Shown here: positions 30,111-41,579 of the stretch, one piece after another
Position numbering within the stretch: the stretch's first letter is position 1
Layout: each line of letters opens with the position of its first letter
Origin: Azolla caroliniana
Taxonomy: Eukaryota > Polypodiophyta
Direction: 5' to 3'
Assembly (NCBI GenBank): GCA_043228905.1
Contig: JBHGNT010000006.1
Span: 5,766,001 to 5,830,000 of the forward strand
DNA: 64,000 bases
Program-made: the position numbers and the translations under genes
Notes under the pieces: model-generated
Database searches by the model: none
The model's input: the letters and a program-made list of their open reading frames with translations, nothing else
What the model was told of the DNA's origin: nothing

Positions 30111-33100
30111 TAATCGACACTTATATATTTTTCTTTATTCTTTGTGGGTTTTCACCTCACTTTGAGGTTTCCCACTAGTAATAAAAGTGTTGCTAAAAAA
30201 ATTAATATGAAAATCAAATGTTTGACAAACCACTTGGACATAATGTCATGGTATATATCATTGCAATCGTATTATCGACAATAATTTCAACAATTTCACT
30301 AGCCTCTTGTACAAAATGGATGTTTGTTTATTGGTTTGTCGTATTATCGTTGTAAAATGTGAAGCTAAACTTATAAAACACATTCACTTCAATCTATTGA
30401 CCGGCAATAATGATTATTTGTGGCAAAACATTTCTTAAGCATGCAACATCTAATTAAATATTTCTCCAACCATTTGAAAATGGGCAAATATTTGGGAGTT
30501 TCCAAGTATGTTGGGTTTAGGTCAATTTTTTGAAAGACGGCCTCAACTCATACCTCTTGTATGACTTCACTCCCAAGATAAAAGAGTCGACTAACTAATG
30601 CATTTGTAGTGTCAACATCTCTTCAAATAGCATTAGATGAATCTCCATATCACACAACACAAAAAGTATACAAAACAGTTAAAACTTGCATGTGTGTTGC
30701 TACATAAGAGAAATAAACAATGATATTATTTTGTTGCATCATAGATTGTCATATGGCCCACCTATATTACAAACTACAATACATACATAATGATGTGTGC
30801 ACAACTACCTATTAGGATTTCTAAGCCACGCAATGCACGTTCACTCATGAATCGAAATGCATGAAATAGAAAGGATGGAATCTAATATACACGGATGCGA
30901 TGGTGGAACAACTCAGCAATTGAAATTCCAAGTCATCATCCATTAAACTATATCCATTTGTTCAAATTATAAGGAATGTGTATGTGTATTTACATAGACA
31001 TACACATATGCTCATGCTCGTCATCTAAAAGTTAAATTGATAATTGCTAATGAATTTCCCACTTTGGTGCGTAGAGTTCTCTCTTTTGATGCCTAAGAAA
31101 TGCAAAGAACGTTTACGTGGATGCAATGATCAAACGCTTTATGGAAAAAGAAGGAAATCTTCGAACATTAGTCATGACAATCAAATGGTTAATGTTTAGC
31201 ACCAGAAACTACGAGCATTGTTGCCATATTCAGGGAGACATTTACAAGTCAAACACAGAATTCATGTGTCGTTCTCTTGTTCGTTTGCTTCATGAAAGTC
31301 ACACCCCCGTGAAGGTCTAATTTAGTGTCTATTGAAAAATCGGCCTCTCGTTATCCCAATACCCTAAGTGTTAGTTTAAACTCAAGAGATCCAAAGAATA
31401 TGTCTGTGAATGAAAAGCAAAACTTTTTTAGCCATATAACTCACAAATTTCTCCCAGTATCCACAATCTTTGCCCAATGTAATAGTGTTATTAAAATTAA
31501 AGTTCTATGGAACAAAGAGAAAAAATGATAAAACCTTAACACACTAGGATCATGAGCATGTTCACTTGACTCCTTGCTAATGCTTGAATGTTAGTAATCT
31601 ATTATTTAAACATTGCATTAAGGGTCCATAGTGTTGTGTGAAAGGGCTTTGGATATGTGAGTGGCATGGGTGGGTGGAACCTCTATGGTTTTGAACGGAA
31701 GATGGGTCGGGTTGATGAAGATATATCGAGGACTTGGTTAAATGGCATATGTAGAATAACCGTAAGAAAGAAACACTAAAAGTAGACAAAATCGAGCTCC
31801 TTGTATATTATTTACATAGAAGCTTACATTATACATATGATAATGATAATCTTTGCTAGCTTCTCTCACCTCTCGTGACCCACACACACATTTATAAATG
31901 TCCAACCATGCCAGGATTGGTGAGCACATAACACCACATTGGGTTCGTGGATTTGTCTAAGTTTATAGAGTTAGCTTCAATGTATTTGGGCATGGAGTTT
32001 CTTATTAATCATATTTAGTATATTAATTCATGGATCTTGATTGTTTATGACATTCTTCCTTATCGGTAGTTACGAATAATACTTCCCAAGTCGTAGATAC
32101 GGAGTTGAAACACTTTATCATGCACATTTTTTTACAAATATTCCAATATTAATTTAGATAGTAAATTATTCAATTAGTCTACTTAGTTATGATGCTCGGT
32201 TTGGCAGGCAAAGTGTCATAGGTAGCATGGCATCGTATCCATACCTGTAGAGCTTAAAACAAATGCATCATATTGTTGAGAAATTGAATGAGCGTCATAT
32301 TTATGGGATTCCATGGCTTCGTTTCACAATGTGAACTCATCTATGTTAAAGAGTAGTAGAAAAATGGTGGTTATGCTCACGAGAAAGTGAGCTTAAATCA
32401 TTTTATTAATAGAATGATTATACATATGTTTGGCAGGCAGGGCAAGAGTTTAATATGTCACTCACATGGAAAGCAATTTGGTCCAACATTTTATCATTTG
32501 TGACTGAAACAACATTGCCAACCTCAACATCTAGTTGACCAATCACACACCCACGACATACAAAGAGCTTAGGACAATCTCTTCGTATGACCCCTTTCAC
32601 GTTAGGTTAAGTGTCGCAAGAGCCAGGAAGGAGCATAGACAAACACATAGTGAAATATGAATGCAAAAAACATGGTTTGGTGGAAACCTTGCGAGGGTTT
32701 GATTGACAATGCGTACGGAGGTTGATTGCCTCAAGAATACGAATGTTACACATGGTTGTACGAGACATCGATAAAAGGCAACGAGGATTCAACGAGAGGG
32801 CAATGAATGTGAAGGCTGAAGAAGACATCGTCAATCTGAACGAAAAACATGTGGCTTATACAAAACCCCAGAGCATAATTTGGATGAGGATTTGATTGAT
32901 GGTGTGATGTGATGCTTACAAGGACTTTCATCGCAATACATTGGTGTTATACAATGGTGTGATGGTGGGGACTCAGACTTTCATTGCATTCTCCTCGACA
33001 TTCTCATCGGGTCATTTTTTTCTTATACAAACAATTTTGTGTTGCATCTGGATCCACGAGGCACATTCGGCCCCAAGGCAGGGACAGGAACAACCTGGCC

Positions 33101-33149
33101 AAAGTAAAGATGGCCCTTGGAGGGTTAGCAATTGGAACATGGTGGAGGG
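30111..33149. other. Intergenic, AT-rich, no gene recognised
   Basis: About 3 kb with many stops in all frames. Short ORFs such as the minus-strand ones at 32418-32600 and 32607-32834 match no family I know. Probably decayed repeat DNA. Confidence 0.45.
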
Positions 33150-33260
33150 GGCACATACATACATGATACATACAATACATACATACATACATACAATACA
33201 TACATGCATGCATGCATGCATGCATATATGTATGTATGTACACACATATATAAATATACA
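33150..33260. repeat. ATAC/ATGC/ATGT tetranucleotide microsatellite cluster
   Basis: Runs of CATA, CATG and ATGT tetranucleotides followed by an ACACATATAT stretch. The array produces artificial open frames on both strands (Tyr/Met/His/Cys-rich), which are not genes. Confidence 0.9.
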
Positions 33261-33362
33261 CAGAATTAGGCTTTGTGTGAGAAAAGAAGACATGATGATG
33301 ATGATTGATGCATGTGAATAAGCTCTGACAGAATAGAACAGAACAGAACAGAACAGAAGACA

Positions 33363-33363
<1 letters not shown>

Positions 33364-33413
<50 letters not shown>

Positions 33414-33506
33414 AGAGGTGGGAAAAGAGTCTTCCTTTTATTTTAGTTTGGCCAATTTTGTTTCATTTTCTGTGTACATGGAGAGGAATCAGAGAGACAG
33501 ACTGAG

Positions 33507-33543
<37 letters not shown>

Positions 33544-33562
33544 GAGGAAGAGAACACAAGCA

Positions 33563-33625
<63 letters not shown>

Positions 33626-33644
33626 GAGGAAGAGAACACAAGCA

Positions 33645-33697
<53 letters not shown>

Positions 33698-33700
33698 CAG
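33364..33700. repeat. Four GA microsatellite tracts with an internal ~82-bp tandem duplication
   Basis: GA dinucleotide runs at about 33364-33411, 33512-33540, 33576-33621 and 33660-33694. Between them, the block starting GGAAGAGGAAGAGAACACAA and continuing through AGCAAGAGAGGAAGGCAAAG occurs at about 33540 and again at about 33622, so one GA run plus spacer was duplicated. The array lies 0.8-1.1 kb upstream of the carboxylesterase ATG. Long Ser/Leu- or Arg/Glu-rich ORFs across it are artefacts. Confidence 0.9.
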
Positions 33701-33820
33701 AGAATGAGTGAATCCATTAGGAAAAGGAGCATGGAAAGAGAGATTGAGTGATTTTGGCTTTGCCTTCTCATTCACACAAACAAAATTTGGTTCAGTTTTG
33801 TTAGAACTTAGACTAGCGCT

Positions 33821-33825
<5 letters not shown>

Positions 33826-33864
<39 letters not shown>

Positions 33865-33972
33865 TGGGTTGGTTCCTTTTGATCCTCCAACAAAATACAT
33901 TGGCCCCTGTTTCTGTTTCTCACAGTCTTCTTGAGTCTTCTTCTTCTTCTTCTTCTTCTTCTTCTTCTTCCT
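33826..33972. repeat. CT and CTT microsatellites upstream of the carboxylesterase gene
   Basis: A CT dinucleotide run at about 33826-33858 and a CTT trinucleotide run at about 33938-33970. They fall on the sense strand of the downstream gene. Polypyrimidine runs like these are typical of plant 5' UTRs or core promoters, so the transcript may start in this region. Confidence 0.85.
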
Positions 33973-34459
33973 CTCACTTGATCTATCTACTTGTGTTCCG
34001 TATCTTCATTTTCTTCTCTTTCTTCACAAACAAATTCATTGTTATCTTTTTTCTTTTCCACACATTCCTTTCCGACATCGATATATATGTATGTCTGTTT
34101 GTTTATTCTGTTTCTTCATAAATTCACCGTATTTCCATCTTGTTCTCTGTACCAAGTGCTCTGTTTTCTTGTACAACAGAAAACATGTTCGTTTCTAAAG
34201 CAGAAAACGCTATGAAATAAGATCCTGGATACATTCTCTGCATGTGGTTCTCTGTTTTATTCACAAAATGTATGACATCAATCCTCTGTTTCTCTTTCCG
34301 TGGTGTTCTGTTTCTTCACGATTCCATTTTTCCATGCTTTTCTTTTGAGTCACTTTGCCGAAGATTCAGAACCAGAGACGGGTGCAAACAAGTACATATA
34401 TATATATATATAGTTATCCAGTGCTAAAGCTCTAGGTTCTCAATAATTGATACAAAGAT

Positions 34460-36544
34460 ATGCCCAGTGTAGTGGTGAAGCTTCGTAGTTTCTACTTCAA
34501 AACTCTGTTGAAGCATAGACTTCTGAATTCACAGGCTTTGACCAACAAGAGTAAGCATGGCTATGGAGCTCTTCTCTCTTCTTCAAACAGAGTACCTGCC
34601 AATGCCTCCTTTGTTGATGGAGTGGCTACCAAAGATGTCAATATTGATCACTCAGTTACTCTCAGGATTTTCTTGCCCGAATCTGCATTACGTGAAGAAG
34701 ATTTGATGAGTGCAAGTACTCATGGAGACATCAGAAGAGGAAAAGACACAGAGAAAGATGCCATGCCATACCTAGAAAGGAAAGAAACAAGGCGAAACAG
34801 TGATGCAGGTCATGTGAAGAAGAAGGAAGGTCAGGAAATGGGTAGGAGAACAAGTTGGGGTGGAGATCTATCGACGAGGAACCATATGCAAAGGATTGAA
34901 AGGCTCGATGAGCCTAGAATAGATGAAGCGAGTCAAGTGATAGCACAAGAAGGGAACCATGTTATAGCATCCATTACAGATGTGAAACGACCATCAGATC
35001 GGCCTCCGGAAGCATCACCCAGAGTCGACAATCATGGAAGCAAGAGGGGTTCTGTTGCTACTTACCATGGCTATATACCAGATTTTACTACCCGTGATCA
35101 CAAGAAGCTTCCTATCATAGTGCATTTCCATGGTGGAGGGTTCGTTACTGGTACCAAAGACTCGGCTGGGAATGACATCTTTTGTAGACATATGGCCAAA
35201 CTATGCGATGCAATTGTGGTTTCGGTCGGGTACAGACTTGCTCCTGAGCACAAGTATCCAGCTGCTTTTGATGATGGTTTTGATGCATTGAGCTGGCTCG
35301 CAAAGCAAGCGAATTTAGCCGAGTGCACGAAATCGGGTGTGGGGTTTAATAATCTGTCATTGCACTTATCAAATCACAGGCAGTTGATCAATACTTTTTG
35401 TGGATCTACCATTGTGGAGCCCTGGCTTGCTGCTCATGGTGACCCGTCCAGGTAAATTTATATATTTCTTGGTGCTTGAAGAGATCTTTCCTTACTGTTA
35501 TCCACACAAAAATGTTTAACTTATTCTGCCTTAAATCAACATGGTTCTGGTATTAGTTCAACCATGCTAGCGGTAATGGTGAACCTTGGCCATTCACACA
35601 CTATGTGGTAGATAATAGGTATATATTTTATATGCAGAGTTTTGGGAATAGACGGGACGGGGTAAGTTTGACGAGGGAAAAAGAGTTCTGGGTCAATTCT
35701 GTTTGGATTTTTGTCTTTGTCTATTGTTTATGTTGGTAACAGCAAAGCAGTGTTTTTTTATACATGTAGATGTAAACCTCATTGATTTAACATCAAAATG
35801 TTTACATGCACATACATATATTGAATTCCTCTAAGAGCTGCGTGCATCATGTGTCCTCATTGGTCATCTCCAGTGCATCCGATATACATTTCTGTGATTT
35901 GCTGTCTAAAACTTGGTTTGCAAATTTGCAATTGTTGTCTTAATTTCTCTCATGCTGCAATGCCCATGAAACGCTTGAATTTTTAATATATGCTGGTGGA
36001 TTCCAGATGTGTATTACTTGGAGTGAGCTCTGGTGGAAACATTGCAGATTTTGTTGCAAGAAAAGTGGTTCAAGCAGGTCGTTCACTAGAGCCGATCAAA
36101 GTGGTTGCACAAGTCCTTATGTATCCATTCTTTATTGGATCAATCCAGACACAATCCGAGATCAAGCTTGCGAATTCGTATTTCTACGACAAATCAACCT
36201 GTATTCTCGCATGGAAGCTCTTCTTTCCAGAACGAGAATTCTCCCTTGACCATCCCGTGGCGAACCCTCTTGTTGAATGTAGAGACCCACCTTTGAAACA
36301 CATGCCTCCTACACTAACTGTGGTTGCAGAATTGGATTGGATGAAGGATCGTGCCATTGCTTATTCTGAAGAGTTGAGGAAGGTAAACCTCGATGCCCCT
36401 GTTTTAGAGTATAAAGATGCAGTGCATGAGTTTGCAACATTGGATTTTCTTGTTGATTCCCGGCAAGCTGAGGCATGCCGAGAAGACATTGCTATTTGGA
36501 TGAAGAAGTATATATCCCACAAGGGTCATGAACTTTCTTACTAG
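34460..36544 (+). CDS. Carboxylesterase, alpha/beta hydrolase, CXE11/CXE16-like, 2 exons, 509 aa
   Basis: Plant class-I carboxylesterase of the GID1/CXE/HSL-related alpha/beta hydrolase family; substrates of this subgroup are not established. Exons 34460-35451 and 36007-36544 join within an Arg codon (AG|A), giving 510 codons including TAG. The oxyanion-hole motif HGGG is at residues 224-227 (FHGGGFVTG). YRLAPEHKYPAAFDDG follows. The nucleophile elbow spans the splice site as GVSSGGN, with Ser about 338. Asp about 441 (AELDWMKDR) and His about 471 (VHEF) complete the triad, with the 30-residue Asp-His spacing usual in plant CXEs. About 125 charged, low-complexity residues sit between RIFLPES and the GYIPDF segment, an insertion found in the CXE11/16 subgroup but absent from short CXEs. 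The elbow is GVSSGG rather than the common GDSAGG. The start is the first ATG of the open frame; the N-terminus matches the subgroup (MPSVVVKLRSFYFKTLLKHR-like). Confidence 0.92.
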
Positions 36545-37756
36545 AGGCATTGAAACAAGAAACAAGAGTTTTGAAGCGTCTGTAGCCGAGTTCTTATTTT
36601 TGAATTCTTGGTTTTTATGCTAGTCGATTGGTTCTCAACTTTAAAAGTGAGAAGTGTCGAAGCTCATAGTGGAGTGTTCTACTTTAGTTTTATTTTACTT
36701 GTAAAAATCTTTTTGTTCTAATGCTACTCGATTCCACCAAATTCCTTCCATACAAACATCATCCCTCTAGCTCTTTAAACATTCAATACATATACTTTTA
36801 ACAATGATTTATGGGATCGTAAAACAATCCTTAATGTTAGTAGGAAAAACATTCTTTGACAAATAAACATTCAAGTTCCTTATTGTCAGTTGTATCATGT
36901 CTCATAGCTCAAATTCTTTTCTCCGTACTGACCTAGTCAGCCTACAGTTCCATTGCTGACCAGGCTTCTTTCAACTTCACTAAACCACACAGAAAATCAT
37001 GTGTGAGGAAACATGGGTTTTATCTGAATGTATATATATCTTTTTTTATCTACCCCCTTTTGATCAAGGTTCCAGATGTTGCATTTTTCCTAGCTCTCAA
37101 ATTACCAACATCTAAAGAGATTCGAAAATATATTCCTTGGGTTATTTGGCTCTCAAAGAATCATGAGCTTTGATCATATATCATCCTCGACACTTTGTAC
37201 AATTGATTTTTTTTTCCGAGATACCTTGGAGAGACTCCAAGATGAATGTCTTCAAGATATTTGGAGAGATTCCAAGACAACCATAAACCAAATGGCATAT
37301 GATATCTCTCTCTGTGCATAATTAGAGCTACACAAAATAAATAAAAAGTATATTCAAAACAATCACACTAATGTATTTAAGCAACCAAATATTTCATATA
37401 AGAATGGCAAGACCTAAAATTACTATTGCAACATGCCATTCTACTTTCGAAGATGCTGTTTCAGCATGCTAATACATGAAAGGAGAATGTTTAAAGCACC
37501 AATTAAAAAGGACCTCCAAGTTGTGACATTGTGTGTAGTGAATATGTATTAGTTTGATAAATATGCATGGTGTTAGGTTAAAGAATGGAGCTTTGTAGGA
37601 AGACGTTATAAAGTATTTCAACCAGCTATTGAACTCACTATTTTGACTAGGTGAGCAAACTCATATTTATTTTGATTACAGAAGAAACAATTGCTTGTAT
37701 TGGCATGATATCTATTGTCTCGTGTGTAACATCACCTTATGAAATCTTTATTAGGA
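36545..37756. other. 3' flank of the carboxylesterase gene, intergenic
   Basis: AT-rich sequence with the presumed 3' UTR. No gene, RNA or repeat array recognised. Confidence 0.5.
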
Positions 37757-37850
37757 ACCCATGAATAATTTCAATTTGATTGTCTACCAACTAAGGGACA
37801 TTATACTTCAAACTTGCATTCTTTACTTTGAGTGCTTCTAAGAACTATTT
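37757..37850 (-). repeat. Second copy of the LRR-like dispersed repeat
   Basis: The stretch around TTTGATTGTCTACCAACTAA and the following TTTACTTTGAGTGCTTCTA closely parallels 30020-30100 (TTTGATTGTCTGCAACTTAG ... TTTATTTTGAGTGCTTTTA). Both read on the minus strand as the leading part of the LRR-like fragment. This shows that the fragment is dispersed repeat DNA. Confidence 0.5.
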
Positions 37851-40800
37851 CAATTAGAGATTCAATTAAGGTACAAGATTTGACTAAAAACTACTTAAAG
37901 AGAGCCCTAACTCAAGTAAAAAAAGTTAAGAAGCTTGAGAAGAGTAAAAAAATGATGTTTATACTTCTTTTACAAATGGTTTTTTACCTTAATTCCATTT
38001 CATACTCATGTGAACACAACATGCTTTCTCTCTAGCTTCTAAATGTTGTCATCTACCCCTTTTACATTGTGACTTTGGACTTATGCCAATGCACTAGAAA
38101 AGGCCTAGAGAGTGTAGTGTCTAATGACTAAACATCCTCCCTAACCTAATGTGTGTTTACTCTTGGGTATTGTTAGTCGGCCAATCTAGTGTGGGAAATG
38201 ACATGAGAAGAGGTTAGGATGGAGAATGGGATGAAAAATATATCCTCAAGTGTGGAGATAGGATGTAGGATATGGAAATCGAGATTGGAAGAGAATGTTA
38301 GGTGGAAAGGGGATTGGGACTATGAGTTGGTGTATGAGAGGCAAATGTGAGTGTAATGGTGGTTGAAGGTAAGGATTGTAACATATACTGTCTTGTAGTA
38401 TTGGATATCAACATGGAGGCAAGATCAATGATTGGCATATGGATGCGTGGGTCAATAGAGGGAGGCTTGAAAGTTAATTGGGGTGTAGTGGCATTTTTGG
38501 CACCATCGAGGTATACGTCATAAACTATGTCATGTTGCGACAATATCCAAAGGTTATGTATGTAGGTAACGTTGATTAGGGTTAGTGTCCAAAGGTAGCA
38601 AAGAGTTGTTTGAATTGGGTGTTGACTACGAACATGGAATCATGTTGAGAAAAATTGTAAGGGCACAACGAGTTGTGTCTAAGATTTTCCATATGTTGCA
38701 CATTGATCTCTTTAATTAAGTCAAAGGCGAGACCCTTTTTTGGGTATTCACACAAATGAAAGGAATTGTCTTAAAAGGATGGCTCCCATAACAATGCTTG
38801 GAGTATTGGAAAGATGTAAATTGATGCTAGGAACTCAAGTCTAGGGATGGTGATCGAATCATTGATGACATTGGTCATGATCTTGAGTATCCAAATTTCC
38901 CTAGGTTTGTGTTGGGGAGGTGTGGGACAAAAGACCAATCGAATACATATGATGCTTGGGGCATCCTTTTGGGAGCTCAATAATCTAACTAGAGCCATTA
39001 TCAAGACGATTGCACACTAGACAGTTCCAAAAACCGTTCCCGTGATTTTAAGGGGATAGAGGTCAACCATGTTGGCACTTTGTCCATATAAAGTGCTAGA
39101 TAGAGGAGTAGGTTGTCATTTTATGCCACACCAATTAGGGGATAAAAGTGACCAAGTTTAATAAAAAGAAGCATACTGGCAGTCTAGCGAGAAATGCCAT
39201 AATGTCTAATTACAAAAATAAATATACTTAATTAGGTTGCAGGACTAGTTATAATATGATAGGGAAACCTAGTCAAGCAACAACTCAATGAACAGAACAT
39301 TAACATTAAAGGACAATATAACGACCCACAATAATACCATTTGTAAGATGATTGAGTGATGCATTTTTAAGAGTTTGATTTCTAATCGACTATCAGTCAA
39401 AGGATATGTACATTGTAATATAATATCGTGACAATTGTGAGTGCTTCTCTTGTGTTCATATGTGTAAATGGTGTCCTTCTTTGGTACTATGTTGTCAATT
39501 CCCATCTCCACTTGTATATGACATTTTCCAACCCATGTATGTTACACAAGAGAGGTCATAGGAACAATGTGAGAGCAAAGATGTTTGAGGTAGAACTTTC
39601 TAAACATACAATACCACCCTCCTTGATGAATGTTTATAGCAGAATGCATCAACTAGTATAAGTTGATCTAAACTTTCAACATCATAACATATCATTGCTT
39701 GAGAGTTTTTTTTGTAGGGTACAAAGAGAGGAATAGGCATCAACAAGGTGGATTAATGTATATCGCTAGAAAGACACAATGATGGTAGAAAAGTGCTATG
39801 AATAGTTGATGACCATGAAGGAGTTGCTTAATGTATGTTCGAGAACTACAATAAGACAACAAGCCACCAACCAACCAATTAAATAAGTTTTCTTGTGCCC
39901 TCGAGGCCAAGCTATTTTATGTTACTATAAGTCTAGACTACCCTAAAAACTCACTTAGGAAGTCACGATGTCCCCACTGTCCACATTGATCACACCTTCC
40001 ATACTTTCCACCACATCATCACCTCATATTCAAAATCAAGTATCCAATCATTCCGATGAGTAGCGTTAAGCTAGTGTTGGTTCAACATTGATTGTACTAT
40101 GACTCAAGCCTACCCCCTAAAAGCTCACTTAGTAGTTAACATGTCACCTATAGCTCAATGTCACCGTCCACATTGACCACACCTTCCATATTTTCCACCA
40201 CACCATCACCTTGTATTTATCGAGTTTTCAACATTTATGTGAAAGAACCAATGTGGAATGAAGTTAACATCATTCTTCTTTGTATGGAACGCAAACGAAC
40301 TACCCCAACACCTTAATACAAAACTCTCAAAGGGTATACATGTATGGTATTTGAGCTCTTCTTGGATAGCTATGACACCAATTGATTTCCCACCATCAAT
40401 GCACTTTGTATTGCCTTCCAAAGCATACTAAATAGGAAATTATATGTTCAAGAATCCTTAAATTACTTTTACAGAATGTGTCATATGTCCCAAGAAAGAA
40501 AGAAATAAAGAAAGAAATATTAACGTCTTTTAAGGTCAAAATTGGCCCATGAGACAATTGGTTTATAACAAAATAGGGTATTTACTAAATCACAAAAGAA
40601 GAAGTAAAAAAGAACTTAAGCTAAAAGAGTTCTAGTATTGTACAAAATGCGTTATGGTGTAACATATTCTATAAAGGAAATGACTTTGTACCAGGCCTAG
40701 TTTCATTTCCATCCAAGTCTCTCGAAAAGAAACGGGAGGTCAAAGGGTTTCAATGTGGGTGTGACCAGTGGCGCCGATGTAGAAGGTACCCCAACCATGG

Positions 40801-41035
40801 CTGGCTTCTAGGAGGCTCACATTCCCTTATTTTCTTAATTGTGTCTACACCACGTCGAGTTGCTTTGAAACTCGACATCCGAGGGTGTTTGGTTTTTCTT
40901 TGGTTTTTTGCTTTATCAAGGAAGAGGCCGTGTGGTGTAGGTGTGTCCACATTCTTTATCACCCCATGTCCCTGAAAAACTTCATTGGTTACACGTTGAT
41001 GAATATTAGAAAAATTATTGTTAACATTTTGTACC
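37851..41035. other. Intergenic, decayed repeats including a diverged tandem block
   Basis: No intact gene. A diverged direct repeat of about 110 bp occurs at about 39935-40040 and 40108-40220; both contain CTCACTTAG, TCCACATTGA and CACACCTTCCATA, then CCACCACA. The rest is AT-rich with short chance ORFs. Confidence 0.5.
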
Positions 41036-41416
41036 TTATTCTCTCATATATGATGTTTTAGCTCTAAGATATATTTGCCTAATTTCTTTATATCTAGAGT
41101 ATCTAATAGTTTGGAGAGGGTGGATGAGGGTCCGAGTATGTCTTGGTATTTTGCCCTTATCTCGGTGTAAGTTGGACACAGTCTTGCATGTAAAGCAGTA
41201 CTCATCTTCTATCTCGATGTGACATAATCTACATATCCTTTCCTCTCTAGGGACTCCATTAGTACGACCATTCTCAATCTCAAGTTGGTGAGATGATATT
41301 CTAACTTGTCCAATGACAACCCTTAATGCATTTGGTAAGAATGCATCTAGGTATTTTGGTCGTGTAATAAAACCTAACTTAGAGAAGTGCATGAAGTGTT
41401 CCTTATAGTACAACAT
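41036..41416 (-). pseudogene. LINE-type (non-LTR) retrotransposon C-terminal remnant
   Basis: The minus-strand open frame carries RISSHQLEIENGRTNGVPRE followed by ERICRLCHIEIEDEYCF. This is the pattern [LR]-x-SSH-x-L-x-IE-x-GR ... [IV]PREER-x-C-x-x-C ... -EDE-[YF]-x-F that follows the reverse transcriptase domain in many endonuclease/RT-type non-LTR elements. No reverse transcriptase or endonuclease domain is attached, and the element is truncated on both sides. It abuts the decayed Ty1-copia element downstream, so one probably inserted next to or into the other. Confidence 0.5.
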
Positions 41417-41579
41417 TTTAGATGGGAGTGGCTCTAGTGGGGCGATCCATTTATACTAAGTGTAAAATTATCATATTTCTTGGTGTATTACTTTATTACG
41501 GTCCTAATGTGATTTATCAATCTCGTGGTTGTACCTAAGGGGAGGTAGGTTATTAAATGTCTAGGACATTTGCAAGAAG

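Noticed and set aside
33004-33775. Several ORFs of 93-126 aa on both strands
   Set aside because: They run over tetranucleotide and GA microsatellites; the products are Ser/Leu, Arg/Glu or Met/Tyr/His/Cys repeats.
34395-34411. TA-rich run as a TATA box for the carboxylesterase
   Set aside because: It lies only about 50 bp before the ATG, leaving almost no leader; it is more likely part of the 5' UTR or a TA microsatellite.
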